DNA from: Cellulomonas hominis
GTDB taxonomy: Bacteria; Actinomycetota; Actinomycetes; Actinomycetales; Cellulomonadaceae
Length of the DNA stretch: 64,000 nucleotides
Assembly (NCBI RefSeq): GCF_901521055.1
Contig: NZ_CABEGA010000012.1
Coordinates: 1 to 64,000, forward strand
Direction of reading: 5' to 3'
This document shows positions 23,478 through 32,332 of the stretch, piece after piece. A program made the translations under genes and the position numbers. How positions within the stretch are numbered: the stretch's first letter is position 1; each line of letters opens with the position of its first letter. Below the pieces are notes generated by a model, which ran no database searches, was not told the origin of the DNA, and saw only the letters and a program-made list of their open reading frames with translations.

Positions 23478-23900
23478 ATGCCCACGCGCCTCAACCCGTA
23501 CCTCGGCTTCCGCGACAACGCGCGGGACGCGATGGAGTTCTACCAGTCGGTGTTCGGCGGGGAGCTGACCGTCAGCACGTTCGGCGACTTCCAGGCCAGT
23601 GAGGACCCGGCCGAGAAGGACAAGGTCATGCACTCCCAGCTCGAGACGGCGGCCGGCCTCGTCCTCATGGCCGCCGACACCCCGAACGCGATGGCGTACA
23701 CGCCGGGGGACAACTTCTCGGTCTCGCTCAGCGGCGGGCCGGACTCCGACGCCGAGCTGCACGGCTACTGGGACAAGCTCGCCGACGGCGGCACGGTCGT
23801 CGAGCCGCTGGCCGTCGCGCCGTGGGGCGACGCCTTCGGCATGGTGACCGACAGGTTCGGCGTGACCTGGCTGGTCAACATCGCGGGGAACGCCGCCTAG
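23478..23900 (+). CDS. VOC/PhnB-like glyoxalase-fold protein
   Basis: A 140-residue PhnB-type (DUF1338-like 3-dmu-9) VOC protein. Recognisable parts are TRLNPYLGFRDNARDAMEFY, YQSVFGGELTVSTFGDF, SQLETAAGLVLMAADTP and DAFGMVTDRFGVTWLVNI, a normal layout. Function in this family is mostly unassigned. An AGGAG site 6 nt before the ATG supports this start. Confidence 0.88.
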   Translation: MPTRLNPYLGFRDNARDAMEFYQSVFGGELTVSTFGDFQASEDPAEKDKVMHSQLETAAGLVLMAADTPNAMAYTPGDNFSVSLSGGPDSDAELHGYWDKLADGGTVVEPLAVAPWGDAFGMVTDRFGVTWLVNIAGNAA

Positions 23901-23941
23901 GCCCCGCGGCCCGTCCCCGGGCGCACGAGGGGACGCGGGAG

Positions 23942-25753
23942 GTGACCTCCGGCATCACCCTGCTCGGCCCGCCCGGCGTCCGGCGGGCCGGGGTGGACGT
24001 GCCGGGGCCGCGGGGCAGCAAGGCGTGGCTGCTGCTCGCGTACCTGGTGCTGGCGGGGCGTCCCGTCCCGCGCAGCCGCCTCGCGGGGCTGCTCGTCGAG
24101 GAGGCCGACGACCCCGGCGCCGCGCTGCGGTGGAACCTCTCCCAGCTCCGTCGCACGCTCGACGGCGTCGCGGGGCTCGGCGGCGACCCGCTCGTGCTCC
24201 GGCTGGAGCCCGGCACCGTGGTCGACGTGCCGGTGCTGACCTCCGGGGCGTGGGCCGAGGCGCTCGCGCTGCCCGGCTTCGGCGGGGCGCTGCTGGAGGG
24301 TGTCACGCCCCGGGGGAGCGCCGCGCTGGAGCTGTGGCTCGCCGCCGAGCGGGAGCGGGTCGCCGGGCTGACCGCCGCGATCCTGCACGAGGCCGCGCAC
24401 AGCCGGCTCGCCCGCGGCGACGTCGCGTCCGCGGTCGCCCTGGCCGGGCGGCTGGTGGCCGCGGAGCCGCTCGCGGAGCGCGGGCACGAGCTGTGGGTGC
24501 GGGCGCTGGTCGCGGCCGGCGACACCGCGGCGGCCGAGCGCCGGGCGGCCGAGTGCCGGGCGCTGTTCCGGCGGGAGCTGGGGACGGACCCCTCGCCGAG
24601 CCTCGCGGCGGCGCTGCGGCCCCGGCCCGCCCCGGCGCCCGCGCGCTCGCCCGCGGCGGTCGACGCGGCGGTCGAGGGCGGCGACGGCGCGGCGCACGTC
24701 GGCGCCTACGAGCGGTCGATCGACCTGCTGCGCTCGGCGGTGGAGGGCGCGCGGGCCCTCGGCGACGAGCCGCGCCTCGCCACCGCCCTGGGCGCGCTCG
24801 GGCGGGTGCTCGTGCACGGGGTGCGGGGCAGCGACGAGGAGGCGATGACGGTCCTGCACGAGGCGATCGTCGTCGCCCGGCGCACCGGGTCCTCCGGGGT
24901 CGCCGCCCGGGCGGCCCTCGAGCTCGGCCACGTCGAGACGCTGCGGGGCCGGTACCCGCGGGCCGACATGTGGTTCGGCCGGGCCGTCCGGCTCGGGGGC
25001 GACGACCCCCGCCTGCGGGCCTGGGTCGGGGTGTTCGCCGGCATCGGCCGCACCGACCAGGGCGACTACCGGGGCTCCGCGTCGACGCTGGACGCGGCGG
25101 TCGCGGACGCGCGGGAGGCCGCCGACCTCCGGGCCGAGGCGTACGCGCTGACCGCGCTCGGCCGCCTGCGGGTGCTCCGCGACGAGCGGGACGCGGCGCT
25201 GGTCGCCCTGGACCGGGCGTGCGCCGTCGCCCAGGACCTGGGCTGGACGTCGTTCCTGCCGTTCCCGCGGTCGCAGCGCGCCGAGGTGCTGCTGCGCTCC
25301 GGGGACCTCGACGCGGCCGGGGCTGCCCTGGAGGGCGCCTACGCGCTGGCGTGCCAGGTCGGCGACCCCTGCTGGGAGAGCTACGCCGTGCGGGGCCGCG
25401 GGCTGCTGGCGGCCGCGCGCGGGGACGACGCCGCCGCGCTGGACCTGCTCACCGAGGCGCCGACCGTCTGCGGCCGGCAGCGCGACGCCCACGACTGGGT
25501 CCAGGCGTACTGCCTCGACGCGCTGTGCGGGTTCGCGGTGCCGCGCGGGCTGCCGAGCGCCGCCGGCTGGGTCGAGGACCTGGAGGCGTTCGCCGCGCGG
25601 CGGGGGATGCGCGAGCTGGTGGTCCGGGCGGCGCTGCACCGCGCCGCCCTGGGCCAGGCCGGCGCGCAGGAGCACGCCGACGCGCTGGCCGCGGGGATCG
25701 ACAACCCGGCCCTGCGCGCGCGGCTCAGTCCCGCGCCCGCAGCTCCCGCTTGA
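23942..25753 (+). CDS. BTAD-type transcriptional activator with TPR array
   Basis: A 603-residue AfsR/SARP-like protein. The first 90 residues form a winged-helix-type domain (PRGSKAWLLLAYLVLAGR, then LAGLLVEEADDPGAALRWNLSQLRRTL), followed by a bacterial transcriptional activator domain with VAAEPLAERGHELWVRALVAAG to about residue 215 (two short stretches). The remaining 380 residues are a string of TPR-like helical pairs, for example ERSIDLLRSAVEGARAL and TALGRLRVLRDERDAAL. No NB-ARC ATPase is present. The GTG 23942 has a GAGGGG site about 10 nt upstream. Target and ligand unknown. Its end overlaps the convergent acetyltransferase gene by 29 bp. Confidence 0.85.
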   Translation: MTSGITLLGPPGVRRAGVDVPGPRGSKAWLLLAYLVLAGRPVPRSRLAGLLVEEADDPGAALRWNLSQLRRTLDGVAGLGGDPLVLRLEPGTVVDVPVLTSGAWAEALALPGFGGALLEGVTPRGSAALELWLAAERERVAGLTAAILHEAAHSRLARGDVASAVALAGRLVAAEPLAERGHELWVRALVAAGDTAAAERRAAECRALFRRELGTDPSPSLAAALRPRPAPAPARSPAAVDAAVEGGDGAAHVGAYERSIDLLRSAVEGARALGDEPRLATALGALGRVLVHGVRGSDEEAMTVLHEAIVVARRTGSSGVAARAALELGHVETLRGRYPRADMWFGRAVRLGGDDPRLRAWVGVFAGIGRTDQGDYRGSASTLDAAVADAREAADLRAEAYALTALGRLRVLRDERDAALVALDRACAVAQDLGWTSFLPFPRSQRAEVLLRSGDLDAAGAALEGAYALACQVGDPCWESYAVRGRGLLAAARGDDAAALDLLTEAPTVCGRQRDAHDWVQAYCLDALCGFAVPRGLPSAAGWVEDLEAFAARRGMRELVVRAALHRAALGQAGAQEHADALAAGIDNPALRARLSPAPAAPA

Positions 25754-26291
25754 ACCCGACGTGCGACGCCGTGAAGCCCAGCCGCTCGTAGAACGCGTGC
25801 GCACCGGTCCGGGCCCGGTCGGAGGTCAGCTGCACGAGCGCCGCGTGGCGCCGGACGCCCTCGGCGCACGCCCACGTGATCATGGCGCGCCCGACGCCCC
25901 GGCCGCGCTCGCTCGCCGCGACCCGCACCGCCTCGATCTGCAGGCGCTCGGCGCCGCCGCGGCTCAGGCTCACCAGGGACGAGAGCTGCAGGGTGCCGAC
26001 CACCCGGCCGTCGCGCTCGGCCACCAGCAGCAGGTCGTGCGGGTCGGAGTCGATCCGCTGGAAGGCCCGGGCGTACGCCGCGGCGTGCTCGGGCCCGGCG
26101 GAGTCGCCGCGCGCCGCCGCGAGCTCGTCGTCGGCGAGCACGGCGACCAGCCCGGGCAGGTCCTCGGCCGTGGCCCGGCGCAGCACGACCGGGCCGGACG
26201 GCAGCGCGACGGTGGTCGGCAGGTCGGGCGGCAGGTCGGGCGGCGAGGGGAGGGCGGGCGGTCCCGGCGAGCCGGCGCCCGCGTCAGTCAT
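25725..26291 (-). CDS. GNAT family N-acetyltransferase
   Basis: A 188-residue GNAT enzyme with a Pro-rich N-terminus. Core elements are VVLRRATAEDLPGLVAVLAD, RLQIEAVRVAASERGRGVGR (the RGxGxG acetyl-CoA loop reads ERGRGVGRAM) and AHAFYERLGFTASHVGFK, typical of the family. The ATG start overlaps the stop of the NYN gene upstream by 8 bp, so the two should be co-translated. Substrate unknown. Confidence 0.88.
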   Translation of the reverse strand: MTDAGAGSPGPPALPSPPDLPPDLPTTVALPSGPVVLRRATAEDLPGLVAVLADDELAAARGDSAGPEHAAAYARAFQRIDSDPHDLLLVAERDGRVVGTLQLSSLVSLSRGGAERLQIEAVRVAASERGRGVGRAMITWACAEGVRRHAALVQLTSDRARTGAHAFYERLGFTASHVGFKRELRARD

Positions 26292-27645
26292 CGAGCTCGT
26301 CCAGCAGGCCACCGCCGACCCAGTCGTCGATCGCGGCCTCGTCGGCCTCGGTGAGCTCCATGCGGGCGCCGCGGCACAGCCCGACGACGTTGTCCGCCCA
26401 CGCCTCGGCGACGTCCTCGGCCGTGACGGTGTCGTCGAGCTCGAGCCCGACGTACAGCACGCCCGACAGGACGAAGTTGACCGTGGACTTCCCGACCGCG
26501 GCGCCCTCCTTCTGGCAGGCGTCGCGGACCCGCCGCGCGGTGGCGGCGCGCTCGAACGGGTGCGCGCGCACGTCGTCGGCGATGGCGGTCAGCAGGACGC
26601 GGTAGTTCTCCTTGCTCAGCCCCGGCGTGTCGGTCACGGAGATGACCTGCCGCTGCAGCGCCGTCGGGTCCGTGCCCACCGCGGCGGCGCCGGGCAGGTC
26701 GGCCTCCCCGAACCGCTTCGGGTCCCAGACGTAGCCCGGCGACGGGCGCGCGGACACACCGAGCTCCGGGACGGCCTGCGCGAGCCACGGCAGGAAGCCG
26801 CCCGCGCCCGCCCAGCGGGTCGACGGCAGCGTGGGGTCGGCCTTCTGCGCGGCCGTCGCGACGGCGCCCGTCGGCACGGGGCGGTCGGCGGAACGCACCC
26901 GCTGCAGGACCGCGCGGCGGGCGGCCAGCGAGCCGGGGGAGGACAGCGCGGCCGCCTGCTCCTCGCGGCGGCCGGACCGGGCGTGGTCGCCGGCGGTCGG
27001 GGCCGAGGCGGGGGCGTCCGCCGACGCGGCGGGCGTCGCGGCTGGTGCGGGGACGTCGGCCACGTCCGGGGTGTCGGACCCGGGTGCGGCCGCGTCGCCG
27101 ACGGTCACGAGCTCGGCCAGGTCGTCGGCGGTGATGACGGAGTCCGCCACCGCGCGGTACGCGCTCGCGGCGGGGCTCGCCGTGATGATCGTGACGCGGC
27201 GGTCGGCCGCGCGGCAGCGCTGCACCAGGGGGGTGAAGTCGGCGTCGGCGGACACGATGAGGAACTCGTCGTACCGGGTGTCGGCGTCCAGCGCGTCCAC
27301 GGCGTCGAGCACCAGGTTGATGTCCGCGCTGCTCTTGCCCTGCTGCGTCAGCGACGGGCAGTCGACGACCTGGAAGCCGGCGCGCGTGAAGTTCGGGCGG
27401 TACCGGGAGAACACCGACGGGTTGAGGTAGCAGGCCCGCACGAGGAACCGCCGGGTGAAGTCCCCGTCGGCGTCGGTGCCGGACTCGAGCTCCCCGAGCC
27501 AGTGCCCCGGGTCGGTGGCGAACGCCTCCGCGGCGTCGGGGTCCAGACGGCGCAGGCCGATGTAGACGTTGTCGAAGTCGACGAACATCGCGGCGCGCAG
27601 GCGTCGTCCGGTGTCGAGGCGGTCGGGGACGAGGTCGGTGCTCAC
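26284..27645 (-). CDS. NYN-domain protein with C-terminal OST-HTH/LOTUS-like domain
   Basis: A 453-residue protein. The N-terminal NYN (PIN-like) RNase domain has AMFVDFDNVYIGLRR with Asp metal ligands, SSADINLVLDAVDAL and DEFLIVSADADFTPLVQR (conserved D and SxDxDF). A Pro/Ala-rich linker (residues 185-245) is followed by an OST-HTH/LOTUS-like region (PTLPSTRWAGAGGFLPWLAQ). Such LabA-like proteins are putative RNases with nucleic-acid-binding tails. The GTG (27643-27645) follows CAAGAT by 6 nt, so the mRNA is probably leaderless. The upstream PucR gene is divergent. Confidence 0.86.
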   Translation of the reverse strand: MSTDLVPDRLDTGRRLRAAMFVDFDNVYIGLRRLDPDAAEAFATDPGHWLGELESGTDADGDFTRRFLVRACYLNPSVFSRYRPNFTRAGFQVVDCPSLTQQGKSSADINLVLDAVDALDADTRYDEFLIVSADADFTPLVQRCRAADRRVTIITASPAASAYRAVADSVITADDLAELVTVGDAAAPGSDTPDVADVPAPAATPAASADAPASAPTAGDHARSGRREEQAAALSSPGSLAARRAVLQRVRSADRPVPTGAVATAAQKADPTLPSTRWAGAGGFLPWLAQAVPELGVSARPSPGYVWDPKRFGEADLPGAAAVGTDPTALQRQVISVTDTPGLSKENYRVLLTAIADDVRAHPFERAATARRVRDACQKEGAAVGKSTVNFVLSGVLYVGLELDDTVTAEDVAEAWADNVVGLCRGARMELTEADEAAIDDWVGGGLLDELDD

Positions 27646-27734
27646 GTGCCCATCTTGCCCGGTCCGGCGTCCGGGCCGCCCGCGGGGGCGCTCGTACACT
27701 GTCCCGGTGCCGAGCGGACCCGGGGTGATGACCA

Positions 27735-29276
27735 GTGGACGTCCGTGACCTCCTGGCCGACCCGGGGCTCGGGCTGAGCGTCGTCGCCGCCGAGCCGGAC
27801 GCCCTCGACCGGCCCGTGACCGCCGCCTACATCACCGACCTGCCGGACCCGTCGCGGTTCCTCTCGACGGGCGACGTGGTGCTGACCTCCGGCCTGTGGC
27901 TGGACCGTCCGGACGGCGCGGCGACGTTCCTCGGCGCGCTCGCGCAGCAGAACGTCGCGGCGCTGATCATCGGGCTGATCGAGATCGGCGTGATCCCGGA
28001 CGAGGTGATCGCGACCTGCCGCGCCCGCGGGCTGACGCTGCTGACCGTGTCGCCCGGGGTCTCGTTCCGGCAGATCGCGGACGAGATCGCGGCGCGCCAG
28101 CCCGGGTCGGCCACCGGCCTGGCGACCCGCACCATGCGGTTCAGCCGCCGGATCGCCGACACCGTGTCGCGCGGCGGTGGCGTGGCGGAGCTGCTCGCCC
28201 AGCTCGGCGCCGAGTTCTCGATCGGCTGCTGGGTGATCGACGAGACGGGCGTGCTGCTCGCGTCGGCGGGTGCGGCGCCCGACCGCGCCCAGGTCGCCGC
28301 GCAGTGGAACGCCGTCATCGCCCGCGACGACCGGCGGGTCATCGTGCAGGGCGACCAGGGACCGGCGACGATCACCCGCACGGGGGCCCGCGACCGGTCC
28401 GGGTTCTTCGGCTGCTGGGGCGACCACCGGTCGTTCTCCGACGAGGTGACGCTCGCGATGGACGCCCTGGTCGGGGCGCTGCGGGTCGAGATGGAGCTCG
28501 CGGGCCGGTGGCGCGAGACCCGCGACGCCCAGGTCGCCTCCCTGGTGACGGCCATCCGGGACCAGGAGGCGTCGCCCGGCGCCATCTCCGCCCGGATGCG
28601 GCTGGAGGGCCTGGGACCGCAGGACGAGACCACGATCGTCGCCGCCCGGGTCGACGACCCGCGGTTCCCGCTGCCCGCGGTGCTGGAGATGCTGCAGCGC
28701 ACCCTGTCCGCCCGCGGTCACCGGGTGATGGGCTGCCGGTCGGGCGACCTCGCGGTGCTGCTGGTCAACGGCCCCGGCGACGACGACCGGCCGCTCGAGG
28801 AGCAGCTCACCGAGGAGCACCACCTGCTGCTCGCCGGGCGCCAGCTGCGCGTCGGGATGAGCGACCCCGTCAGCGGGGTCAGCCGGCTGAACTCGGGGAT
28901 CGCCACCGCGGTGGAGCGCGTGCAGAACGCGTCCGGGTCCGGGCCCGTGGTCGTGTCGACGGCCCTGCACGTGCAGACCCACCGGGCGCTGCTGCGGATG
29001 CTGGGCGAGAGCACCCGGTCCGGGTACGCCCAGGAGGTGCTGGCGCCGCTGCTGTCCTACGACGAGCGGCACAACGCCGACCTGGTCGGGACGCTGCGGG
29101 CGTTCCTGGACGGCGGGGGCGCGTGGCAGGAGACCGCCCGGCAGCTGCACCTGCACACCAACACGCTGCGGTACCGGATCGCGCGGATCGAGGAGCTCAC
29201 GCACCGGGACATGAGCACGATGGCCGACCGCGTCGACCTGTTCCTGGCGATGACCTGCCTGGACGAGACGGACTGA
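27735..29276 (+). CDS. PucR family transcriptional regulator
   Basis: A 513-residue PucR-type regulator. The N-terminal PucR sensor region (about 1-120: VRDLLADPGLGLSVVA, DPSRFLSTGDVVLTSGL, AALIIGLIEIG) is followed by a GGDEF-like middle and a C-terminal PucR helix-turn-helix (AWQETARQLHLHTNTLRYRI, then ARIEELTHRDM). Family members control purine, amine or allantoin use. The nearby adenine deaminase and importer operon are reasonable targets. Start at GTG 27735; TACACT at 27692-27697 is a possible -10 about 38 nt upstream. Confidence 0.9.
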   Translation: MDVRDLLADPGLGLSVVAAEPDALDRPVTAAYITDLPDPSRFLSTGDVVLTSGLWLDRPDGAATFLGALAQQNVAALIIGLIEIGVIPDEVIATCRARGLTLLTVSPGVSFRQIADEIAARQPGSATGLATRTMRFSRRIADTVSRGGGVAELLAQLGAEFSIGCWVIDETGVLLASAGAAPDRAQVAAQWNAVIARDDRRVIVQGDQGPATITRTGARDRSGFFGCWGDHRSFSDEVTLAMDALVGALRVEMELAGRWRETRDAQVASLVTAIRDQEASPGAISARMRLEGLGPQDETTIVAARVDDPRFPLPAVLEMLQRTLSARGHRVMGCRSGDLAVLLVNGPGDDDRPLEEQLTEEHHLLLAGRQLRVGMSDPVSGVSRLNSGIATAVERVQNASGSGPVVVSTALHVQTHRALLRMLGESTRSGYAQEVLAPLLSYDERHNADLVGTLRAFLDGGGAWQETARQLHLHTNTLRYRIARIEELTHRDMSTMADRVDLFLAMTCLDETD

Positions 29277-29294
29277 CCCTCCAGGAGCCGGCCG

Positions 29295-29362
29295 CGAGGT
29301 CGTCACATCCGCACGAGGTCGTCCCGCAGGACTGGCGACCTCGTGCACGTGTGACGACCTCG
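29295..29362. repeat. Long imperfect palindrome between convergent genes
   Basis: Arms 29295-29321 and 29336-29362 (27 nt each) pair at 24 positions, with three mismatches in the middle and a 14-nt loop. Within each arm the motif CGAGGTCG occurs twice, so the arms are themselves direct repeats. It lies between the convergent PucR and PPC-protein genes. It could be a two-way terminator or a dispersed palindromic element. Confidence 0.7.
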
Positions 29363-29393
29363 AGGGGCCGGCGCGCGCGTCGGCGCGCCGGGG

Positions 29394-29852
29394 TCAGGCG
29401 AAGCGGAGGGTCGGGATGCCGTAGGCGACGGGGTCCGGGACGCGGAGCATCGCCGGGGCGAGGACCTCCTCGAGCAGCACCTCGACCGTGTAGTGCGCCT
29501 CGGCGCCGAGCAGGTGCCCGGCGAAGCCGGCGGCGGCCGCGTTCTTGACGCCGACGGCCAGGTGCACGTGCGGGAGCGCGGACTGCGACGCCTCGTCCCA
29601 CAGGATCGTCCCGCTGCCGATGCCCTCGGTGTACGTCACGGTGACCTCGTGCGGGAGCGGGGGCTCCTGGTCGGTGACGGGGGAGTCGGCGGCGATGAAC
29701 CGGACGCTGCGGAACGCCCCGGAGAACACCGGCACGAAGCCCTGCCGGATGCCGTGCTGCCGGCAGGCGTCGGCGAGGCAGCCGAGCACGTCGTCGCCGG
29801 GCTCCAGGACGACCGCGACCCGGCGGCCGGTGGTGACCTCGCTGCTGCGCAC
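29394..29852 (-). CDS. PPC-domain (DUF296) protein
   Basis: A 152-residue protein of the PPC/DUF296 fold, which in bacteria occurs alone and forms trimers. Visible parts are VLEPGDDVLGCLADACRQHG, GFVPVFSGAFRSVRFIAAD and LPHVHLAVGVKNAAAAGFAG (the PHxHLxxG family motif is clear). It begins 1 bp after the adenine-deaminase stop, so the two genes are co-transcribed. Role unknown; plant members bind AT-rich DNA, but bacterial ones may not. Confidence 0.87.
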   Translation of the reverse strand: MRSSEVTTGRRVAVVLEPGDDVLGCLADACRQHGIRQGFVPVFSGAFRSVRFIAADSPVTDQEPPLPHEVTVTYTEGIGSGTILWDEASQSALPHVHLAVGVKNAAAAGFAGHLLGAEAHYTVEVLLEEVLAPAMLRVPDPVAYGIPTLRFA

Positions 29853-29853
29853 G

Positions 29854-30885
29854 TCAGGCCGCGCCGACGGGGTCGAGCGCCAGCGGGGGCACGGCGGCGC
29901 CCACCGACTCGGCGTACGCGCGGACCTCGGCGAGCAGCGCGGCCTTCGCGTCGTCCGGCAGGAACGAGGAGACGACCGCGTTCGCCGCGAGCACCCCCAG
30001 GTCGTCCTGCGTGACCGTGCCGGCGGCGTGCAGCGCGCGGACGGCGTCGTCCAGGTACCCGCCGAAGTACGCCGGGTCGTCCGAGTGCACCGACGCGCGC
30101 AGGCCCTCGTCGAGCATGACGGCGATCGGGTGGTCGGCGAGGTCCGGTCCGGCGGTGCGCAGCGCGACGTTGGACAGCGGGCACACGGTCAGCGGCGTGC
30201 GGGTCTCGCGCAGGTGCGCGACCAGCTCCACGTCCTCCAGCGCCCGGTTGCCGTGGTCGATCCGCTCGGCGCCGAGGACGTCCAGGGCCTCCCAGACGTA
30301 GTCCGGCCCGCCCTCCTCGCCGGCGTGCGCGACGCGGCGCAGGCCCTCGGCGGCGGCGCGCTCGTACACGTCCCGGAACAGCGACGGCGGGAACCCGACC
30401 TCGCTGGAGTCCAGCCCGACGCCGAGCAGGTGCTCGCGGTACGGCAGGACGTCCTCGAGGGCGGCCATCGCGGCGTCCGGCCCGAGGTGCCGCAGGAAGC
30501 ACACGATCAGCCCGCCGGACATGCCGTGCCGCTCGCGGGCGCCGGCCAGCGCGGCGGACAGCCCGAGCAGCACGTCCGCGACGGGCACGCCCCGCTCCGT
30601 GTGGCTCTGCGGGTCGACGAACACCTCCGCGTGCCGGACGCCCGCGGCGGCGGCGCGGTCCAGGTAGCGGGCGCCGAGGTCGTGGAAGTCCTGGCGGGTG
30701 CGCAGCACGTCGAGGTTCGCGTAGTAGAGGTCCAGGAACTCCTGCAGGTCGCGGAACGGCGCGCTCCGGTCCATCCGCGCCGCCCCCTCGGGCACCGGCA
30801 GGCCGTTGCGCGTCGCGAGCGCGCGGATGAGGTCGGCGTCGAGCGTGCCCTCGATGTGCACGTGCAGCTCGGCCGTCGGCCACAT
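29854..30885 (-). CDS. Adenine deaminase (adenosine deaminase superfamily)
   Basis: A 343-residue zinc hydrolase converting adenine to hypoxanthine in purine salvage. The metal motifs are AELHVHIEGTL near the start, RVAHAGEEGG, IDHGNRALED and VHSDDPAYFGGYL. The last stretch, with two Asp residues and PAYFGGY, is typical of the adenine-deaminase branch rather than adenosine deaminases. LTVCPLSNVALR precedes it. The ATG (30883-30885) follows GGAGGAG. It lies divergently from the importer operon across a 373-bp region, and PucR is close by. Confidence 0.88.
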   Translation of the reverse strand: MWPTAELHVHIEGTLDADLIRALATRNGLPVPEGAARMDRSAPFRDLQEFLDLYYANLDVLRTRQDFHDLGARYLDRAAAAGVRHAEVFVDPQSHTERGVPVADVLLGLSAALAGARERHGMSGGLIVCFLRHLGPDAAMAALEDVLPYREHLLGVGLDSSEVGFPPSLFRDVYERAAAEGLRRVAHAGEEGGPDYVWEALDVLGAERIDHGNRALEDVELVAHLRETRTPLTVCPLSNVALRTAGPDLADHPIAVMLDEGLRASVHSDDPAYFGGYLDDAVRALHAAGTVTQDDLGVLAANAVVSSFLPDDAKAALLAEVRAYAESVGAAVPPLALDPVGAA

Positions 30886-31258
30886 GCCCCGCTCCTCCTC
30901 GTCGTCGGCGTCGCGCGGACAGGGGGTCCGGCGCCGTCCCGGAAGCCAACCACAGGGCCCCGGCCAGCATCTTCGTGCGATCGACCAACGACGGCCGCCG
31001 CGCCCGCGCCCCGGGCCTGGGCGATCCGCCGGGCCGCCGCGGTGCCGCACCCGTCGTGTGACGTCCGTGTGACGCGCTCGGGCGGTCGCACAACGGACCG
31101 CACCGTCCGGGGCGGGGGAGTTCGGAGGATCCCACATGGCGACGGCGGCGGCGGGCCCTGTGGGATGGAGGGCGTCGCCGCACCGCCGGCGCACCCTCCC
31201 CCCTGGCACCGCAGCCACCCGATGCCCCGGGTGGCCGCACGACGTGATCGAGGTTGAC
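30886..31258. other. 373-bp divergent intergenic region with repeats
   Basis: This region separates the adenine-deaminase gene from the importer operon. It contains a 9-bp direct repeat, CGTGTGACG (31055-31063 and 31066-31074), spaced 11 bp apart, and an 8-bp inverted repeat, ATCCCACA/TGTGGGAT (31129-31136, 31159-31166), with a 22-nt spacer. Either could be a regulator site. I saw no TPP riboswitch core and no other gene. Confidence 0.5.
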
Positions 31259-32332
31259 GTGACCCGCACCATCACGACCCCGCGCCCCCGGCGCCGCACC
31301 GCCGGCCTGGTCGCCGCGGTGACCGCCGCCGGCCTGCTGCTCAGCGCGTGCTCCGGCTCCTCCTCCGACGAGGGCACGGCCGCGGCCGGCGGGGGCGAGG
31401 ACTCCTTCGACGCGATCAGCGTCCAGCTGTCCTGGCTGAAGAACCAGCAGTTCGCGGGGGAGTACGTCGCGGCGGAGGACGGCCTGTACACGGACGCCGG
31501 CTTCGACGACGTGACGCTGACCGCGGGCGGGTCGTCCGCCACGAGCGCCGAGGCCGCCGTCGCCACCGGCCAGGCCTTCGTCGGCATCTCCTCGCCGCTC
31601 ATCACGGCTCCCGCGATCCAGGGGGGCGCGGAGCTGAAGATCATCGGGTCGACCTACCAGCGCAACCCGTTCGCGCTGATCTCCGCGGCCTCGGCGCCGA
31701 TCGAGGGCCCGGAGGACCTCGCGGGCGCGACCATCGCGGTCTCCGACTCGAACACCCTGGTGTGGAACGCGTTCCTCGCGGCGAACGAGATCGACCCCGC
31801 CGACGTCACGACGGTCCCGCTGTCCGACACCTCGATGCTCACGACCGGCCAGGTCGACGGCTACATCGGCTACACCACGTCCGGTGCCTCCGCGCTGGTG
31901 CAGGCCGGGTTCGACGCGACCGAGTTCCTGCTCGCCGACGAGGGGCTGCCGATGGTCGGCGAGGTGCTCGTCACCAGCCAGGAGGCGATCGACGAGCAGC
32001 CGGAGGCCGTCAAGGCGTTCCTGCTCGCGACGGTCCAGGGCTGGCAGGGGGCGCTGGCCGACCCGGAGCGCGCGGTCGACCTGACGGTGAACACCTACGG
32101 CAAGGACCAGCAGTACGACCTGGACGCCACGACGCTGGCGTTCGACCGCCAGGCGGAGCTGATCGCGACCGACGAGACGGCGACGAACGGCATCCTCACC
32201 GTCAGCGACGAGCTGCAGGAGGGCACCATCGCCTCCCTCGGCTACGCCGGCATCGACATCGCGGCGCAGGACCTGTTCGACCTCTCCCTCCTGGACGAGG
32301 TGTACGCCGAGAACCCGGACCTGCTGTCGTGA
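31259..32332 (+). CDS. ABC substrate-binding lipoprotein, NMT1/SsuA-like
   Basis: A 357-residue exported lipoprotein. The signal peptide ends in the lipobox LLSAC, then a Gly/Ser/Glu-rich linker. The mature part reads [20 protein letters not shown], then [13 protein letters not shown] and [20 protein letters not shown], the pattern of NMT1/THI5- and SsuA-type binding proteins for pyrimidine, sulfonate or related small molecules. Starts at GTG 31259 after GAGG. It is the first gene of a chain of overlapping genes that includes its ATPase and two permeases. The ligand is not determined. Confidence 0.9.
   Translation: MTRTITTPRPRRRTAGLVAAVTAAGLLLSACSGSSSDEGTAAAGGGEDSFDAISVQLSWLKNQQFAGEYVAAEDGLYTDAGFDDVTLTAGGSSATSAEAAVATGQAFVGISSPLITAPAIQGGAELKIIGSTYQRNPFALISAASAPIEGPEDLAGATIAVSDSNTLVWNAFLAANEIDPADVTTVPLSDTSMLTTGQVDGYIGYTTSGASALVQAGFDATEFLLADEGLPMVGEVLVTSQEAIDEQPEAVKAFLLATVQGWQGALADPERAVDLTVNTYGKDQQYDLDATTLAFDRQAELIATDETATNGILTVSDELQEGTIASLGYAGIDIAAQDLFDLSLLDEVYAENPDLLS

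Noticed and set aside
30886-31258. TPP riboswitch before the NMT1-type binding protein
   Set aside because: NMT1-like importers are often thiamine-related, but I cannot find the conserved CTGAGA and pyrophosphate-loop sequences of the TPP aptamer here.
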